Assembly: GCF_026262505.1 (NCBI RefSeq)
Contig: NC_067203.1
Span: 25,897,411-25,961,410 of the forward strand
Origin: Trichomonas vaginalis G3
Taxonomy: Eukaryota; Parabasalia; Trichomonadida; Trichomonadidae
Length of the DNA stretch: 64,000 nucleotides
Direction of reading: 5' to 3'
The number at the start of each line of letters is the position of its first letter. Position 1 is the stretch's first letter. Below, piece after piece: positions 16,781-26,388 of this stretch. A program made the position numbers and the translations under genes. The notes beneath the pieces were generated by a model. The model made no database searches. It worked only from the letters and a program-made list of their open reading frames with translations, and was not told the origin of the DNA.

Positions 16781-19398
16781 CATTTATTTCTGTAGTTGGT
16801 TTTTATTTTGTCAAGGAACATGTTTTTCAATACTAACATTTCATTTGGTACTGTCCATTTGAGTTTTCTTAAATATTCATCCATTCTCGATTCATTGTCT
16901 GCAAAGTAAGTTTTTATGACATTTTGCAAACTTTCGTTTGCAAGGTCATGTACAATAGGTTCTCTTCCTTCTCTCTCCCTAACTTTCTTTCTAAACTCTT
17001 CACCAAATATACCATCTCTATGGTTCTGTGTAGTTCTTTGAGATAAATGTTCTAGAACGTCAGGTGTTATATTTCCATCAGCCATGTTCATTTCATACTG
17101 GTCCAAAATATCTGCATGTTTCATATCTTTCAATGGCATTAAAGCCGCGCTGAAAATACCAGCTATATCTGGTTCACCATTCACTTCCATTGCATCTACA
17201 ACTTCTTGGAATTGAGGTTGTAAGTTTATGAACCACCTATCCGGATTAGCTTTATGACCCCATCTCATTGTAGTTCCATAGTCTGCAGAAACAAAAGTAG
17301 GTTTGTTTCCATATTGGTTAGGTTCTGAATGAACTTTAAACAATGTTTCATTTCTATATGTTTTGTTGAAATTTAACCTTTTATTTTCACCGAGTTCAGC
17401 CAAAGATTGAACGTTATATGGTCGTAAGTAAAAAGGATTATTGTATTTGCGTACATTTTCTTTCAGTTCTTCCATTCTATGCTGAATATTTTCATCTGAT
17501 GTTGGAGTCTTTTGTATGTCGGCGAACATTTTTCGATATTCTTCTACTATGTCAGCCGAATTTTTCTTAGACTCTTGGAAAGATTCCATATTCTCCGCAT
17601 ACTCTTGTTGAGGGTCAAGATTTTTCGGCTGTTCCAAATCTTCATCTAGTTCTGTGAAGTTAGTTTCCAAAGGAGGGACTTGTTCGTTTCCTTCAGGCTC
17701 TTCTAGCTCTTGTTGCTGAACTATTTCTTCCATGTCTGGTTGTATCTGAACTTCTTCCTGTGGAGTTTCTTGTACCTCATCTGGTGGCATTTCATATATT
17801 CCGAGACCGTTTTTAAAAAGTTCCCTATCTAAGTCATCCGGACTCATAAACCTTTCTTCTTTCGTTCCGTCTCTATTTTTTACGCGTTTCATGAAGAGAG
17901 TTGAATTATCATTTAGCTCTGACATCAAATATCTCGGAGTAAATTCATTCATGTCATTTGGATGATATGCTATTAAATCATATCCCTTAGCGAGCTTGTA
18001 TTTTCCAGGTTTGAAATTATATCCCATTTGGTGCTGAGCCATAAAGCTAAATAGGTTCGGGTCAGTATTTCCTTCCTTGAACTTTCTAATAGCTTCTTTA
18101 TATCTGTCACTAAAGTCAAGAGTATCTGGGTAACCATAATCTTCCTTAAGCATTTTTAAGAATTCTTGGTTTCCTTGTTCTCTACTTCTTTTATGTCCTT
18201 GCTCTGTTTGTGCTGGTTGTTGTGCTGGTTGTGGAGGTGGTTGTTGTGCTGGTTGTGGAGGTGGTTGTTGTGCTGGATTTTGAATTGTTGGTTGTTGTTG
18301 TTGTGCTGGATTTTGAACTGTTGGTTGTTGTGTTGGTTTTGGTGCATGCTTGTGTCTGTGTCCATGTGACGATGTAAATGTTTTAGGTAGTCCTGGTGCA
18401 GGTGCTTCTCTTGGAGGGTTTGGTGGTATATAAGTTCCACCAGCTGGCACATATGTTCCATCTGCAGCATAATGTCCTACCTGACTTTTCGTTTTTAAGA
18501 AAGCATTTACTAGGTCTGTTTTGGTCTGTTGTAACTCTTTTTCTTGACTTTCCACAACAGTTGCTCTAACGGCGTCATAGGCACTTTGAACTGCCTGTCT
18601 AGTTGCTGCATCTGTTATTTTCGTCATATTTTGTGCTACTTCTTTTAACTCTTTGTCGAAACCTTCAGACTTCAGTTTCTTTCCAGATGAGAAGTCGTTC
18701 ACTAGTTTCACCTTACTATGAAGAGCTTCGAAGGCGTTCTTAAAGTCAGCATTCATTAAAGCTTCATTTGAACTGTCTTCATCCGCTTGTATTTTTGTCC
18801 TTATTGACCCTATAAGTTGGGCTGCTTTAGCGTTGGCTTGGGCATCTAACCAGTCATTATTAGCTTTTATAATATCTGCGCTTTTCATTGCCTTTTGCAT
18901 GGCTGCGTCGTTATTTTTACTTTCTTGTGCTAAGTTTTCATACTGTACGGTTTGGTTTTGCAACTGTAAAAGTTTTTCTGCCTTTACATTTGCTTCAACT
19001 TCTTTTTTATACTCATCGCTATCCATATATGTCTTCAGGGCTTTTTGTTTTATCTCTTCATCTTTCAGTACTTTATATTGAGTAGTATGGTTTTTCAAAT
19101 TTATAACATCTTGTTCCATTTTTGCTACTTCTGCTGCTTTTTCTGACACTTTTTTCGCATATTCCTCTGTACTTAGTTCTTTCAGTTGTTCTTCTTTCTT
19201 CTTTTTCTCTACGTTTAACTCATTGAGTTTCTTTGTGTGTCTGTCATATTCTAGTTTCTTTTCGTTTTCACTTATTTGTTTCTGTATGTCTATGTTTGAC
19301 TTTTTGACATCTGTTATTTGATTTTTGAGTGAACTCAAATTCATTTGACTTTGAGGGTTATAAGCTGTTCCGTCTGCAGCTCCACCATAGCCTGCCAT
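16780..19398 (-). CDS. Large coiled-coil/Gln-Pro-rich protein of Polinton A (872 aa)
   Basis: The largest open frame of element A, from ATG 19,398 (MAGYGGAADGTAYNPQSQMN). Residues 20-320 are a long coiled coil rich in Lys, Glu and Gln. Residues about 330-400 are a Pro/Gln repeat region (QPPPQPAQQ) next to His-rich HGHRHKHAPKP. The rest is charged, with an acidic linker (about 540-610) and a C-terminal globular part (DYGTTMRWGHKANPDRWFIN). The size and position in the capsid cluster suggest a virion-associated protein, but no family is recognised. It could be a scaffold or a DNA-associated core protein. Confidence 0.6.
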   Translation of the reverse strand: MAGYGGAADGTAYNPQSQMNLSSLKNQITDVKKSNIDIQKQISENEKKLEYDRHTKKLNELNVEKKKKEEQLKELSTEEYAKKVSEKAAEVAKMEQDVINLKNHTTQYKVLKDEEIKQKALKTYMDSDEYKKEVEANVKAEKLLQLQNQTVQYENLAQESKNNDAAMQKAMKSADIIKANNDWLDAQANAKAAQLIGSIRTKIQADEDSSNEALMNADFKNAFEALHSKVKLVNDFSSGKKLKSEGFDKELKEVAQNMTKITDAATRQAVQSAYDAVRATVVESQEKELQQTKTDLVNAFLKTKSQVGHYAADGTYVPAGGTYIPPNPPREAPAPGLPKTFTSSHGHRHKHAPKPTQQPTVQNPAQQQQPTIQNPAQQPPPQPAQQPPPQPAQQPAQTEQGHKRSREQGNQEFLKMLKEDYGYPDTLDFSDRYKEAIRKFKEGNTDPNLFSFMAQHQMGYNFKPGKYKLAKGYDLIAYHPNDMNEFTPRYLMSELNDNSTLFMKRVKNRDGTKEERFMSPDDLDRELFKNGLGIYEMPPDEVQETPQEEVQIQPDMEEIVQQQELEEPEGNEQVPPLETNFTELDEDLEQPKNLDPQQEYAENMESFQESKKNSADIVEEYRKMFADIQKTPTSDENIQHRMEELKENVRKYNNPFYLRPYNVQSLAELGENKRLNFNKTYRNETLFKVHSEPNQYGNKPTFVSADYGTTMRWGHKANPDRWFINLQPQFQEVVDAMEVNGEPDIAGIFSAALMPLKDMKHADILDQYEMNMADGNITPDVLEHLSQRTTQNHRDGIFGEEFRKKVREREGREPIVHDLANESLQNVIKTYFADNESRMDEYLRKLKWTVPNEMLVLKNMFLDKIKTNYRNK

Positions 19399-19418
19399 TT
19401 TCGCTAAAAGTGCCGCTC

Positions 19419-19601
19419 TTAAACCCCACTCTGTGCACCAATAACTCGGTTTAAAAGCATAGGGTTGCTTGACATTTGTTGCAGCATAGTGGGGTCATTC
19501 ATCATTTGTTGTTGCAACTGTTGTTGTGGTGTCAGTTTTACTATTGGATGTTTCAATGCTCTCTTCCTCTTACGTATATTCTTACGTAGCTTACGTGGCA
19601 T
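19419..19601 (-). CDS. Small basic Gln-rich protein (60 aa)
   Basis: An open frame from ATG 19,601. The first 20 residues are strongly basic (MPRKLRKNIRKRKRALKHP), followed by a Gln/Met-rich region. The size and charge resemble a small DNA-condensing virion protein, as in adenoviruses, but this is inference. The upstream sequence CTTTTTAACTTCACTTAAAA resembles the initiator-type promoters of the 4.1-8.1 kb genes and of the gene at 20,083. Confidence 0.5.
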   Translation of the reverse strand: MPRKLRKNIRKRKRALKHPIVKLTPQQQLQQQMMNDPTMLQQMSSNPMLLNRVIGAQSGV

Positions 19602-20082
19602 TTTAAGTGAAGTTAAAAAGCGGTTTTTGACAGATGTTTATATGACACTTTTTGTTCAGCACAAAAACTACTCGGTCAAAGTGTTGTCAGTTTTGTAAAA
19701 TAACCGTCCTATCTCATTCTATAAGGGGGAAAAGGCTTCTCAAAGTATACTTCCTTGGAACGCCTGTAACTTTTCCTGTAGCGACGATAGACCCTTACTT
19801 GTCCGGACAAAGTTATACTATTTTGAGTGCTCTACAAAAAAGTCAACGGCGACGACTCTCAAAAACCGTTGTGTAAAAAGTTTTACCGTTGGACAAAAAA
19901 GTATATATAGAAAACAAAAAACGTTTATAGTTCATTCAATATTTGAGATGGAACGGTTTTCCAACGGTAACTATTAAATAAAATAAAAAATAGAGAGGGT
20001 TACCGTTGACGAAAACGGTTCATCTCAAACTCTTATTTGAAAAAAATAAAGTGGTCGGTTTTTTTCACTTCATTTTAGCTCA
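19602..20082. promoter_or_regulatory. 480-bp noncoding divergent promoter region
   Basis: No convincing gene. The stretch separates the minus-strand gene at 19,601 from the plus-strand gene at 20,083. It holds TGACACTTTTT (19,643-19,653), several AACGGTT/CCGTTG words (for example AAACCGTTGTG, TTACCGTTGG, AACGGTTTTCCAACGG), and ends in TTTCACTTCATTTTAGCTCA before the ATG, a good Trichomonas initiator (TCATTTT). The repeated CCGTT words resemble Myb-type sites; binding is inferred. Confidence 0.5.
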
Positions 20083-20892
20083 ATGTCATACCAAGACAGT
20101 AGCGATTCCGATTCAACTATCCAGGAAGAGGATTGTCATCCTCCACGGTCACTCCCAGTCCCAGATGACACTCCAAAGACTCGCTTTGACCCCGAACAAT
20201 CTAACTTCCAATTGCGCCAACAATTGCAGTCAAAAGCTGATGAATACATGGCTTCTTCTATAGAAGAAAGTATAGAACAGACCTCAGAGTATTCTACAGC
20301 TCTTGGTCAACTAGTTTCGGCGACAGTCCAATTCGAACAAATTTGTTCGAATTCAATTCAATATGCAGACGAACTTGTCCGCTATTGTCCCACTCTTGTA
20401 AGAGTACTTCAAGAACGACTCTTCAACCAGTTGCTTCCTACCTTACGCAGCCCAATTCAAATTCAATTTGCCCGTGCAGCCATAAACTTCACTCCGTACT
20501 CGTACAGCTATGACGAGGATGAACTAGCTGACGAGTACGGAGCCGAAAATGTTGGCTGGGTTTTTCGCACAACTCCTTGCGAATTCCAAGTTGAAATTGT
20601 CAACCATTTCCTCGTTCGTACTATTTCGTTACAGAATGAAGACAACGAAAAAGATGGAGTCATTCCAGGTGACCGTGTAAGAGTCATTTTCCAACGCAAA
20701 AGTGGACAAGAAATTGTATTCGAAGAATTGGTTTGCATATTCTTTAGCAATGGTCAAGACTACTGGGAAGGAAACTTGGTATTAGTCCCCGGTGAAACCA
20801 TTTCTGTTTCATCGGATTTGAACCATCCATACAAGATATGGTTCAATTACGTTGCATATAACGCAGAAGACCCGAACTTTGACTCAGAATAA
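20083..20892 (+). CDS. Acidic 269-aa protein, unknown function
   Basis: An intact frame from ATG 20,083, supported by the initiator TTCATTTTAGCTCA directly upstream. The N-terminus is acidic and Ser-rich (DSSDSDSTIQEED), then a helical region, then a beta-rich C-terminal half (VEIVNHFLVRTISLQNEDNE, GDRVRVIFQRKSGQEIVF) ending acidic. The C-terminal half could be a small beta-barrel. Codon use matches the 4.1-8.1 kb genes. It is the last gene before the right end of element A. No family is recognised. Confidence 0.6.
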   Translation: MSYQDSSDSDSTIQEEDCHPPRSLPVPDDTPKTRFDPEQSNFQLRQQLQSKADEYMASSIEESIEQTSEYSTALGQLVSATVQFEQICSNSIQYADELVRYCPTLVRVLQERLFNQLLPTLRSPIQIQFARAAINFTPYSYSYDEDELADEYGAENVGWVFRTTPCEFQVEIVNHFLVRTISLQNEDNEKDGVIPGDRVRVIFQRKSGQEIVFEELVCIFFSNGQDYWEGNLVLVPGETISVSSDLNHPYKIWFNYVAYNAEDPNFDSE

Positions 20893-20918
20893 AAACTTCA
20901 TTTATACTAAACATCTTC

Positions 20919-20951
20919 GGGGCTAGAGGGCACGAAGTGCCTGGAAGCCCC
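20919..20951. repeat. Hairpin near the right end of Polinton A
   Basis: A 33-bp inverted repeat: outer arms GGGGCT and AGCCCC, inner arms GGCAC and GTGCC, loop GAA. It sits within about 15-18 bp of the start of satellite sequence. Elements B and C have 31-bp hairpins of different sequence 18 bp from their ends. In A and B the sequence just inside the hairpin contains AAGAT. This is the main evidence for the right end of A. Confidence 0.55.
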
Positions 20952-20967
20952 ACTCACCTGACCTTTT

Positions 20968-21065
20968 TCTATGTTAAACATGAACGTAAAGACTTCATCG
21001 AAACTAAACGTAAACTCTATGTCAAACATGAACGTAAACTCTATGTTAAACATGAACGTAAACTC
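20968..21065. repeat. Left remnant of 24-bp satellite
   Basis: About four units of the satellite (read as TCTATGTTAAACATGAACGT) lie between the end of Polinton A and the start of Polinton B. The same satellite in the same orientation resumes at 39,073, directly after Polinton B. This shows B was inserted inside the array. Bases 21,061-21,065 (AACTC) are the left copy of the target duplication. Confidence 0.9.
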
Positions 21066-21431
21066 AGTTAGTATATATATCAAGGGTACGGCGACACTGC
21101 GTTCCACCTTACCCAAGATAACAGTTTGACACTTTACGAAACCGTTAACGTATATTTTACAACACAAACACAAACACCAACTTAACCTTAAATATTTATA
21201 AAGCCGCCAACCACTTCACCTCACTAACATTTTCGCTAACGATTTCACTAATGAAAAAATAAACGTTCTCACTAATGTAAAAAAATAAACGTTCTCACTT
21301 ACAAAAGTATTGCAACTCCTCCCATTGCTGTGCTTCATATAACAGCTCATAATCTTCTGACTCACTTTCTTCTTCATATAGGTCAAAATCACTGTCATAG
21401 TTTATACCTGTAAGTTTTGACAAAGCTAATG
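21066..21431 (+). repeat. Left terminal inverted repeat of Polinton B
   Basis: Matches the reverse complement of 38,709-39,072. From the outside in: 18 bp of terminal sequence, a 31-bp hairpin with arms GGGTA and TACCC (21,084-21,114), TGACACTTTACG with AACCGTTAACG, a pair of direct repeats around GTGAGAACGTTTATTTT, and the 3' part of the gene at 21,295. Confidence 0.95.
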
Positions 21432-21615
21432 AAACACGTTTACCGTTTGTATCATATGCTTGTATAAACTTTCCATTATGCTTGTAGTCATAAACGCTCA
21501 AACTAACTTTACCCTTTCTCCCTCGTATCTGATAGAATGTATTTTCACGAGGAACGAAGAACAAATTCTTGAACTCATGACCGTTGTAGTTTGTTATCTC
21601 AATAGTTTTCGTCAT
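21295..21615 (-). CDS. Small protein resembling tails of Polinton HNH proteins
   Basis: An open frame of 106 residues from ATG 21,615. It contains NYNGHEFKNLFFVPRENTFY followed by a beta-rich body and an acidic C-terminus. The pattern is like the C-terminal tail of the HNH protein at 25,768 (TYGKHEFDDLYYDPEQDLFY) and of the one in element C (DYGKHSFEFYYYVENE). It thus looks like a free-standing copy of that tail domain. Its 3' part lies inside the left inverted repeat, so a partial copy also lies in the right one. Confidence 0.55.
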   Translation of the reverse strand: MTKTIEITNYNGHEFKNLFFVPRENTFYQIRGRKGKVSLSVYDYKHNGKFIQAYDTNGKRVSLALSKLTGINYDSDFDLYEEESESEDYELLYEAQQWEELQYFCK

Positions 21616-21755
21616 TTATATAAAAATAAAATAAAAAATAATTTTAAAAATTAATGATATCACCACCCTCACACGTATGAAAACATAGCACAAAAATAAA
21701 TTTAGGTGAAGTGGTGAGATCTCACCTGTTTTTTCACCCTGTTGAATTCATTGCT

Positions 21756-21992
21756 TTATAACTCTCTTCCTTTATCCAACTCTTCTAACTTCTTCTTAAG
21801 TTCAGCAATGTTGTCCTCATGAAGTTTAATCTTTCTCAAAATTCCTTCTTTATCTAATGGTTGCTTTATCTTTCTAAACTGAACTCTACCATCCTTCATA
21901 GTATGAATGTAAAAACCTTCTGGAATAGTTCCTGATTTAATGTATTCTACCAAAAACTCTTGTTTCATTGCTTCAGTGACTTTATTTGTCAT
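21756..21992 (-). CDS. Small 78-aa coiled-coil protein
   Basis: Start ATG at 21,992 (MTNKVTEAMKQEF). It has an N-terminal domain (YIKSGTIPEGFYIHTMKDGR) and a C-terminal coiled coil (KLHEDNIAELKKKLEELDK). A near-identical copy lies in element C at 61,727. A GGTGAGATCTCACC unit (21,713-21,726) follows the gene. Similar N-terminal domains occur at 1,460 and 24,113-24,543. Function is unknown; it may be a small DNA- or protein-binding factor. Confidence 0.6.
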   Translation of the reverse strand: MTNKVTEAMKQEFLVEYIKSGTIPEGFYIHTMKDGRVQFRKIKQPLDKEGILRKIKLHEDNIAELKKKLEELDKGREL

Positions 21993-22040
21993 TTCAATCA
22001 AATAAAAATTTTAATATTAAATAAAAATAACGTTATTTTT

Positions 22041-22481
22041 TCAGTAAGGAAACGCAGGAGTTTTACGATTTATTTGAGGAGTAGGTTCTGGTTTAAATGT
22101 TGGAGTCGGTTTAGGAGTTGACTTTTGAACAGGAGTTTGTACTTCCATAGGTTCAGGAGTCATTGAAGGTTTTGCTTGTGAAGGTGTTGGAGTTTGTTTA
22201 ACTTCAGCTACTTCAGTATTATTTACAACATTTGCTTTATTTCTTTTCAACATCATAACTGCTCCTGCTGTAGCTAGCAAACCTAGTGGGAGACCATATC
22301 TTATATAAGGACTTGACCAAATGCTATTTTTGACAGGAGCTGGTGGAACACCTAACCTTGGTGAGACTGCTCTTTGCCATTGTGCAGCTCGTAAGAAATA
22401 TTCAATAGGTGCTCCATAATCGTTTGGTAAAGTTTGTTTCATAGATGGTGAAGGTTCACGAGAGCTTGATGAAGAACTCAT
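22041..22481 (-). CDS. Pro-rich single-pass membrane protein (146 aa)
   Basis: An open frame from ATG 22,481. An N-terminal Ser-rich portion precedes a transmembrane helix (YGLPLGLLATAGAVMMLK) at about residues 58-75, then a Pro/Thr/Lys-rich tail (VQTPVQKSTPKPTPTFKP). It lies next to the major capsid gene on the same strand. A membrane-anchored virion or membrane-active minor protein is possible. No family is recognised. Confidence 0.55.
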   Translation of the reverse strand: MSSSSSSREPSPSMKQTLPNDYGAPIEYFLRAAQWQRAVSPRLGVPPAPVKNSIWSSPYIRYGLPLGLLATAGAVMMLKRNKANVVNNTEVAEVKQTPTPSQAKPSMTPEPMEVQTPVQKSTPKPTPTFKPEPTPQINRKTPAFPY

Positions 22482-22511
22482 TTATAAGCTTTAAAAATAA
22501 ACGTTCATCCT

Positions 22512-24085
22512 TTATTCCTCACTATCGTCCGTAGCTAAGTTATAGTCATCTAATCTTATTATGGGGATGCCATTAGCACGCACCTGAATGGCAAAGCAAC
22601 AATCCCTCATAAATCCAATAAGTGGCTTTGGTACATTTTCAGTTGCTAGTTCAATAGGTCCTTTAACAGACAATTTGTATGTTATTGGAGCAGTAGATGT
22701 TTGACCTTGCTGGAAGCAAAAGTCCACTTCTGTTGGAAAACCACATAAGAAATGTGTGTTGTCATAGCTATCCCATTTATGTTCCACACTACCATCATCC
22801 ACCAATGACCTCATAACATCTTCATTAAATCCTATCATATCATTGTTTGTATTGCAAGCGTTCGCAACCATTTCATAAAATACAGGTCCATATGATTTTT
22901 CAGGTTCTGCAGGCATATTTCCATAAGCTCCCATGGAAAGCTGAAGATATTTAAACTTAGGGTTCTCAAAATTAACATAATAGTTGTCTTTCTTTCTAAA
23001 TAGTGCCCAAATACTTTTAACATTAATAGGCGTATAAGCTGCTGTAAATGTTGCACTTGAACTATCTGTATTCTTTGAGAATGAACCGTCCATAGGAATC
23101 CAATCCATAACTTTAACAGGAAAACATAAAGCCTCGTTTGTATAATGTTCTACAAGTTCTGTATAAATGTTAGGGTCTAAAGAGAATGACTTTGGATGAA
23201 TGAAACATTCATTAAAATCCATCTTTGTTCGAAATAGTTGCTGGGTTACAGTTGTAATAGTAACTGTTCCACTAGCTTCTACTGCCTTCGTTATCATAGT
23301 GAATGGTTCATTCCATGGAACAAATTTATTTGTCGGTGGATTTGAATCTGAAGCAAATGCAACTTTAAGAGTTGGATTGAAAGCAATGATATCATTTACA
23401 GATATAGATGTGCATTGTAAGGCGTCGCTACTGAACTTTACTTTAAGCTGAATGTTTCCTGCAAAAGCTGGAATAAATCGAATAGCTTCTAATGGAAGGA
23501 ATCTTCTAACAGGAATTCTTAAACGAAGCTTAAAATCAAATGATTTTCCTGCTGTAATCGGCCACTAACAATTTGTCCTGTTCTGCATGTTCCCGAATGA
23601 CTCCATACATCTTCATGTCGAGTCTTTGAGAAAACATCTACTTTCTTTATTTGTTCGGTAGTTTGTGAGTTTGAAGTTATATATGCTTCTTCTCTTGCGT
23701 TGTCTTGAGAATATACGATACGACCATTTGCAAGGATTTGATATCCAGCAACTGCATAGAAAGCGTCATCGAAACCAATCCAAAATCCTGGTGGGTTTGT
23801 TTTATCGGAACCTGAACCAATTTCTTTATCTACAATAAATTGACCTTCCATTTTATACGTAATGAATGTATTGTAAAGGTCCAACATATTTTCACCAGGA
23901 GGTGAGAGATTGAATGTTACCCATGTGTTATCTTTAGCAGTTCCAGGTTGTGATGGAATCTTTGCGTCAGAATATTTTCTATTAGTGTCACCAATTTGAA
24001 CTGCATTGTCTATGATATCGAAATATGAGCGAATCTGATGAATATGCTCTGCTGGAGTAAATTCGTTTAACTGTTCGTTCTGCAT
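22512..24085 (-). pseudogene. Polinton B major capsid protein, broken
   Basis: The capsid part of element B, starting at 24,085 (MQNEQLNEFTPAEHIHQIRS). It has FDIIDNAVQIGD, GFDDAFYAVAGYQILANGRIV and IPVRRFLPLEAIRFIPAFAG, the same order of blocks as the capsid protein of element A (YQYAPEVFMGYKIYSNSDLV, then LRVPLSSFLIFRFLRYLPNW). It would be the double jelly-roll shell protein. The two proteins are clearly diverged, so A and B are different lineages. Confidence 0.75.
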
Positions 24086-24112
24086 GTATTTACTTCGGAG
24101 AAAAATATCTAT

Positions 24113-24543
24113 TTACTTCATTATTCTCACTCTTCTTCTTGGCATTCGTGGTGGAAGTTGTTTCTTGACATTTTCAATGAACTGTACATTCTCTTTTGTC
24201 TCAACTTCTTTCACTGGCGGGTCAGGGTTCTTTGACTCGGTTTGTTTTTCAATGAAATTCACGAACTTTGCAATAAGCTCTTGGTTCGTTATTGAAAGTA
24301 CATCTGGCTTCTTTTCTTCTTGTTCTATTGGTGGCTCAGTTTGAACAGAAGGTTTTATATGGGCTTCGTGGACTTCACCCTTGCCATACCTTAATGTTGT
24401 CGCTTTCTGCATTCGCTAATGGAACCTTTCTTTTTCTTACGTATATTTTACCATCTTTACTCTGACTTACGTAATAGAAAGGATGTTGTATTCCTCTTGC
24501 GTCATTTAATATAATAGACTCTCGCTCTGATTTTGACAAGCTC
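24113..24543 (-). pseudogene. Unknown SG-T-P-like family protein, broken
   Basis: A fossil part. The start (MSLSKSERESIILNDARG at 24,543) resembles the N-terminal domain of the gene at 1,460 (EEKNSIIESARSGNTNP), with a later KDGKIYVRKRK strand. The rest is Lys/Glu/Pro-rich and ends in a basic tail (PPRMPRRRVRIMK). It probably corresponds to the element A protein of that name. Function is unknown. Confidence 0.5.
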
Positions 24544-24590
24544 ATTTTACATCGGTTAAAGTTTTAATTTTGTTTTTTATCTGCAGTCAA

Positions 24591-24850
24591 ATGACTCAGA
24601 CAAGCCCTACGGACAAGACCCAAGGGGTCATAGATGTTGAAGCATTGAAGAAAGAAATTCGTGAGCAAATTTTATCCGAACTGAAGGAACAAAAACAAGA
24701 ACAAAAGCCAGAGAGACCAAAGAGAAAACTTAGTGAAAAACAACTTGCTGCATTAGCTGCTGGAAGACAAAAGAACCACATTTGCTGGCGAAGAAAGCTA
24801 GAGAAGAAGCTGAAGCAAAAGCTAAAGAAGCTGAAGCAAAGAAAGAGTAA
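24591..24850 (+). pseudogene. Lys/Glu-rich small protein, broken
   Basis: A fossil part starting at ATG 24,591 (MTQTSPTDKTQGVIDVEALK). The readable region is a charged helix (EIREQILSELKEQKQEQK) followed by RPKRKLSEKQLAALAAGRQ, a basic segment like nucleic-acid-binding tails. It ends with a Lys/Glu/Ala-rich stretch. It is divergent from the previous gene. Function is unknown. Confidence 0.4.
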
Positions 24851-24874
24851 ATGGTTTATTTTTATCCGAATTAA

Positions 24875-25664
24875 ATGTATAGACAAATACCTTTATCTGT
24901 TGCGTTCAGTAGTGAAAACCCTGACGTCAAAATAAAGGGGAACAGAGTAACGTTTAAGTTTCCAACAGACTGGATTGTGAACATAAATGAAGAGAAGTAC
25001 ATTGGCATAACATCTATGTATATAACACGTGCTTTCAGAAAGGTTGACTTTATACTTCAAGTCGAGATAGAAAATGACGAACAGTCTTTAAGCGCCCAAA
25101 ACATTCACATATACAAATACTTTAAAGACGATACAACATTGTTGCAATGTATGATTTCATTTAATGAAATTCGAGAAAAAGTTTAACATTGAAGTACAAA
25201 CTTTACAGCCTTTACGTGTGTTTCTTGCACAACTGAAAGAAGAAGGTAGTCAGCCACAACTTATAGACTTTCATTATGAATTTAATGAAAATGAAGATGG
25301 AACACATGACTTCAATTCATTGTATTCTCACCATTCAATGAAGTAGCTAAAAGAGAAAGAAAATCCATTACGTATAAGATTTCAAATCTCTGAACCAAGT
25401 GATGATTTCAAAATGTTTTCAATTATGATGCAATGCTTCCGAGGAAAAATGATTTTTCAAAGATTTCCAGGTATTTGGGATAAAAGCAAGCTATATTATA
25501 TTCAAACTTAAGTAAGGGAGTTGAAAATGAGTTCATTGGTCATACAAGAATTCACCATTCCAAATCCTAAATACTATAAATTAACTGGCTTCAATCGTGA
25601 GTTTTGGATAGACATGTTCTCCACTCATGACCATAACTGCCCAGTGTTCTTACCTCCAGAATAA
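24875..25664 (+). pseudogene. Polinton B probable structural protein, broken
   Basis: A fossil part starting at ATG 24,875 (MYRQIPLSVAFSSENPDVKI). The sequence is beta-rich (RVTFKFPTDWIVNINEEKYI) and followed by an aromatic-rich region up to 25,664. Composition suggests a capsid or capsid-associated protein, possibly penton-like. The gene at 38,106 has a related opening (MLFYLQSTDPNEYGTVKLQT). It is broken at several places, and the assignment is weak. Confidence 0.4.
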
Positions 25665-25767
25665 GACTGTCTCTACATTGAAGCACAACTCTTAAACTCT
25701 ACCATCGCAGTATTGTAAAATCTACGCTAGTTTTATTTTTTCTGAAAATTTTATTTGAGTGAAAGGC

Positions 25768-26337
25768 ATGGAAGGTGAAGGACATTGGCAAACACTCGAA
25801 CATGACAATGACTATGAAATTAACACAGAATATCCACACAATATTAGGAAAAAATCTACAGGAAAAATTGTGAGTGAATGGATGAGCGATGGATATTATA
25901 GGTTATGTTTAAACGGTCAAAAATACTTCAAGCACAAACTTATAGCAGAACAATTCATACTTAACCCAGACAACTTACCTCAAGTAGACCATATAAATCA
26001 TATACGAACAGACAATAGAATAGAAAATTTAAGATATGTAACATCACAACAAAACAATAAAAACAGATGTAAAGCAAATGGTATAAATTATAACTATGTA
26101 GATGAAATTGGTGAAAACTCCATTGAAGTTAAAACATATGGAAAACATGAGTTCGATGATTTATACTATGACCCAGAACAAGACCTCTTCTATTTCTTTA
26201 ATGGAATTCGCTATAGAGAGCTTCATGTAATGGAAAACAATAAATGTGGAACTCTGTATGTAAATGCATGGACTGTAAAAGGAAAACTTACAAAAATTTC
26301 ATACAGTGCATTCAAACGTCAATATAATCTTATATGA
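25768..26337 (+). CDS. NUMOD4/HNH-type endonuclease (189 aa)
   Basis: An open frame from ATG 25,768. Order: NUMOD4-like opening (GHWQTLEHDNDYEINTEYP), a strand-rich middle (GYYRLCLNGQKYFKHKLIAE), the HNH core VDHINHIRTDNRIENLRYV followed by SQQNNKNR, then a tail (YGKHEFDDLYYDPEQDLFY). Family enzymes make site-specific DNA cuts using a His-Asn-His metal site; all three positions are visible. It sits between structural genes and the polymerase. It might help homing, resolution or host interference. Confidence 0.85.
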   Translation: MEGEGHWQTLEHDNDYEINTEYPHNIRKKSTGKIVSEWMSDGYYRLCLNGQKYFKHKLIAEQFILNPDNLPQVDHINHIRTDNRIENLRYVTSQQNNKNRCKANGINYNYVDEIGENSIEVKTYGKHEFDDLYYDPEQDLFYFFNGIRYRELHVMENNKCGTLYVNAWTVKGKLTKISYSAFKRQYNLI

Positions 26338-26388
26338 CCTCACTGCTGACAAAAATAAATGACCTCATTATTTTTCTCATTCATGTTC

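Larger units (their letters stand above)
1..20965. mobile_element. Polinton/Maverick A (left end outside window)
   Basis: Fossil Polinton. It carries the family's hallmark set: retrovirus-like integrase, family-B DNA polymerase, packaging ATPase, primase-helicase, minor and major capsid proteins. The right end is placed near 20,965 because a 33-bp hairpin like those near the ends of elements B and C lies at 20,919-20,951 and satellite sequence begins a few bases later. The left end is not in the window, so no target duplication can be checked. It is broken overall, with roughly a dozen breaks, although several genes are still open. Membership of the 4.1-8.1 kb and 20.1-20.9 kb gene blocks is inferred from position. 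Confidence 0.75.

Noticed and set aside
18156-18470. His/Gln/Asn-rich frame inside the large coiled-coil gene, and Leu/Trp/Cys-rich frame opposite
   Set aside because: Both are shadows of the Pro/Gln repeat in the 872-aa gene.
1-20965. Retrotransposon or retrovirus as source of the integrase
   Set aside because: There is no reverse transcriptase, protease or LTR; the neighbours are polymerase B, ATPase and capsid genes, which indicate a Polinton.
20907-21173. Minus-strand frame across the A end, the satellite scrap and the B end
   Set aside because: It crosses two element boundaries and reads through satellite, so it is a chance frame.
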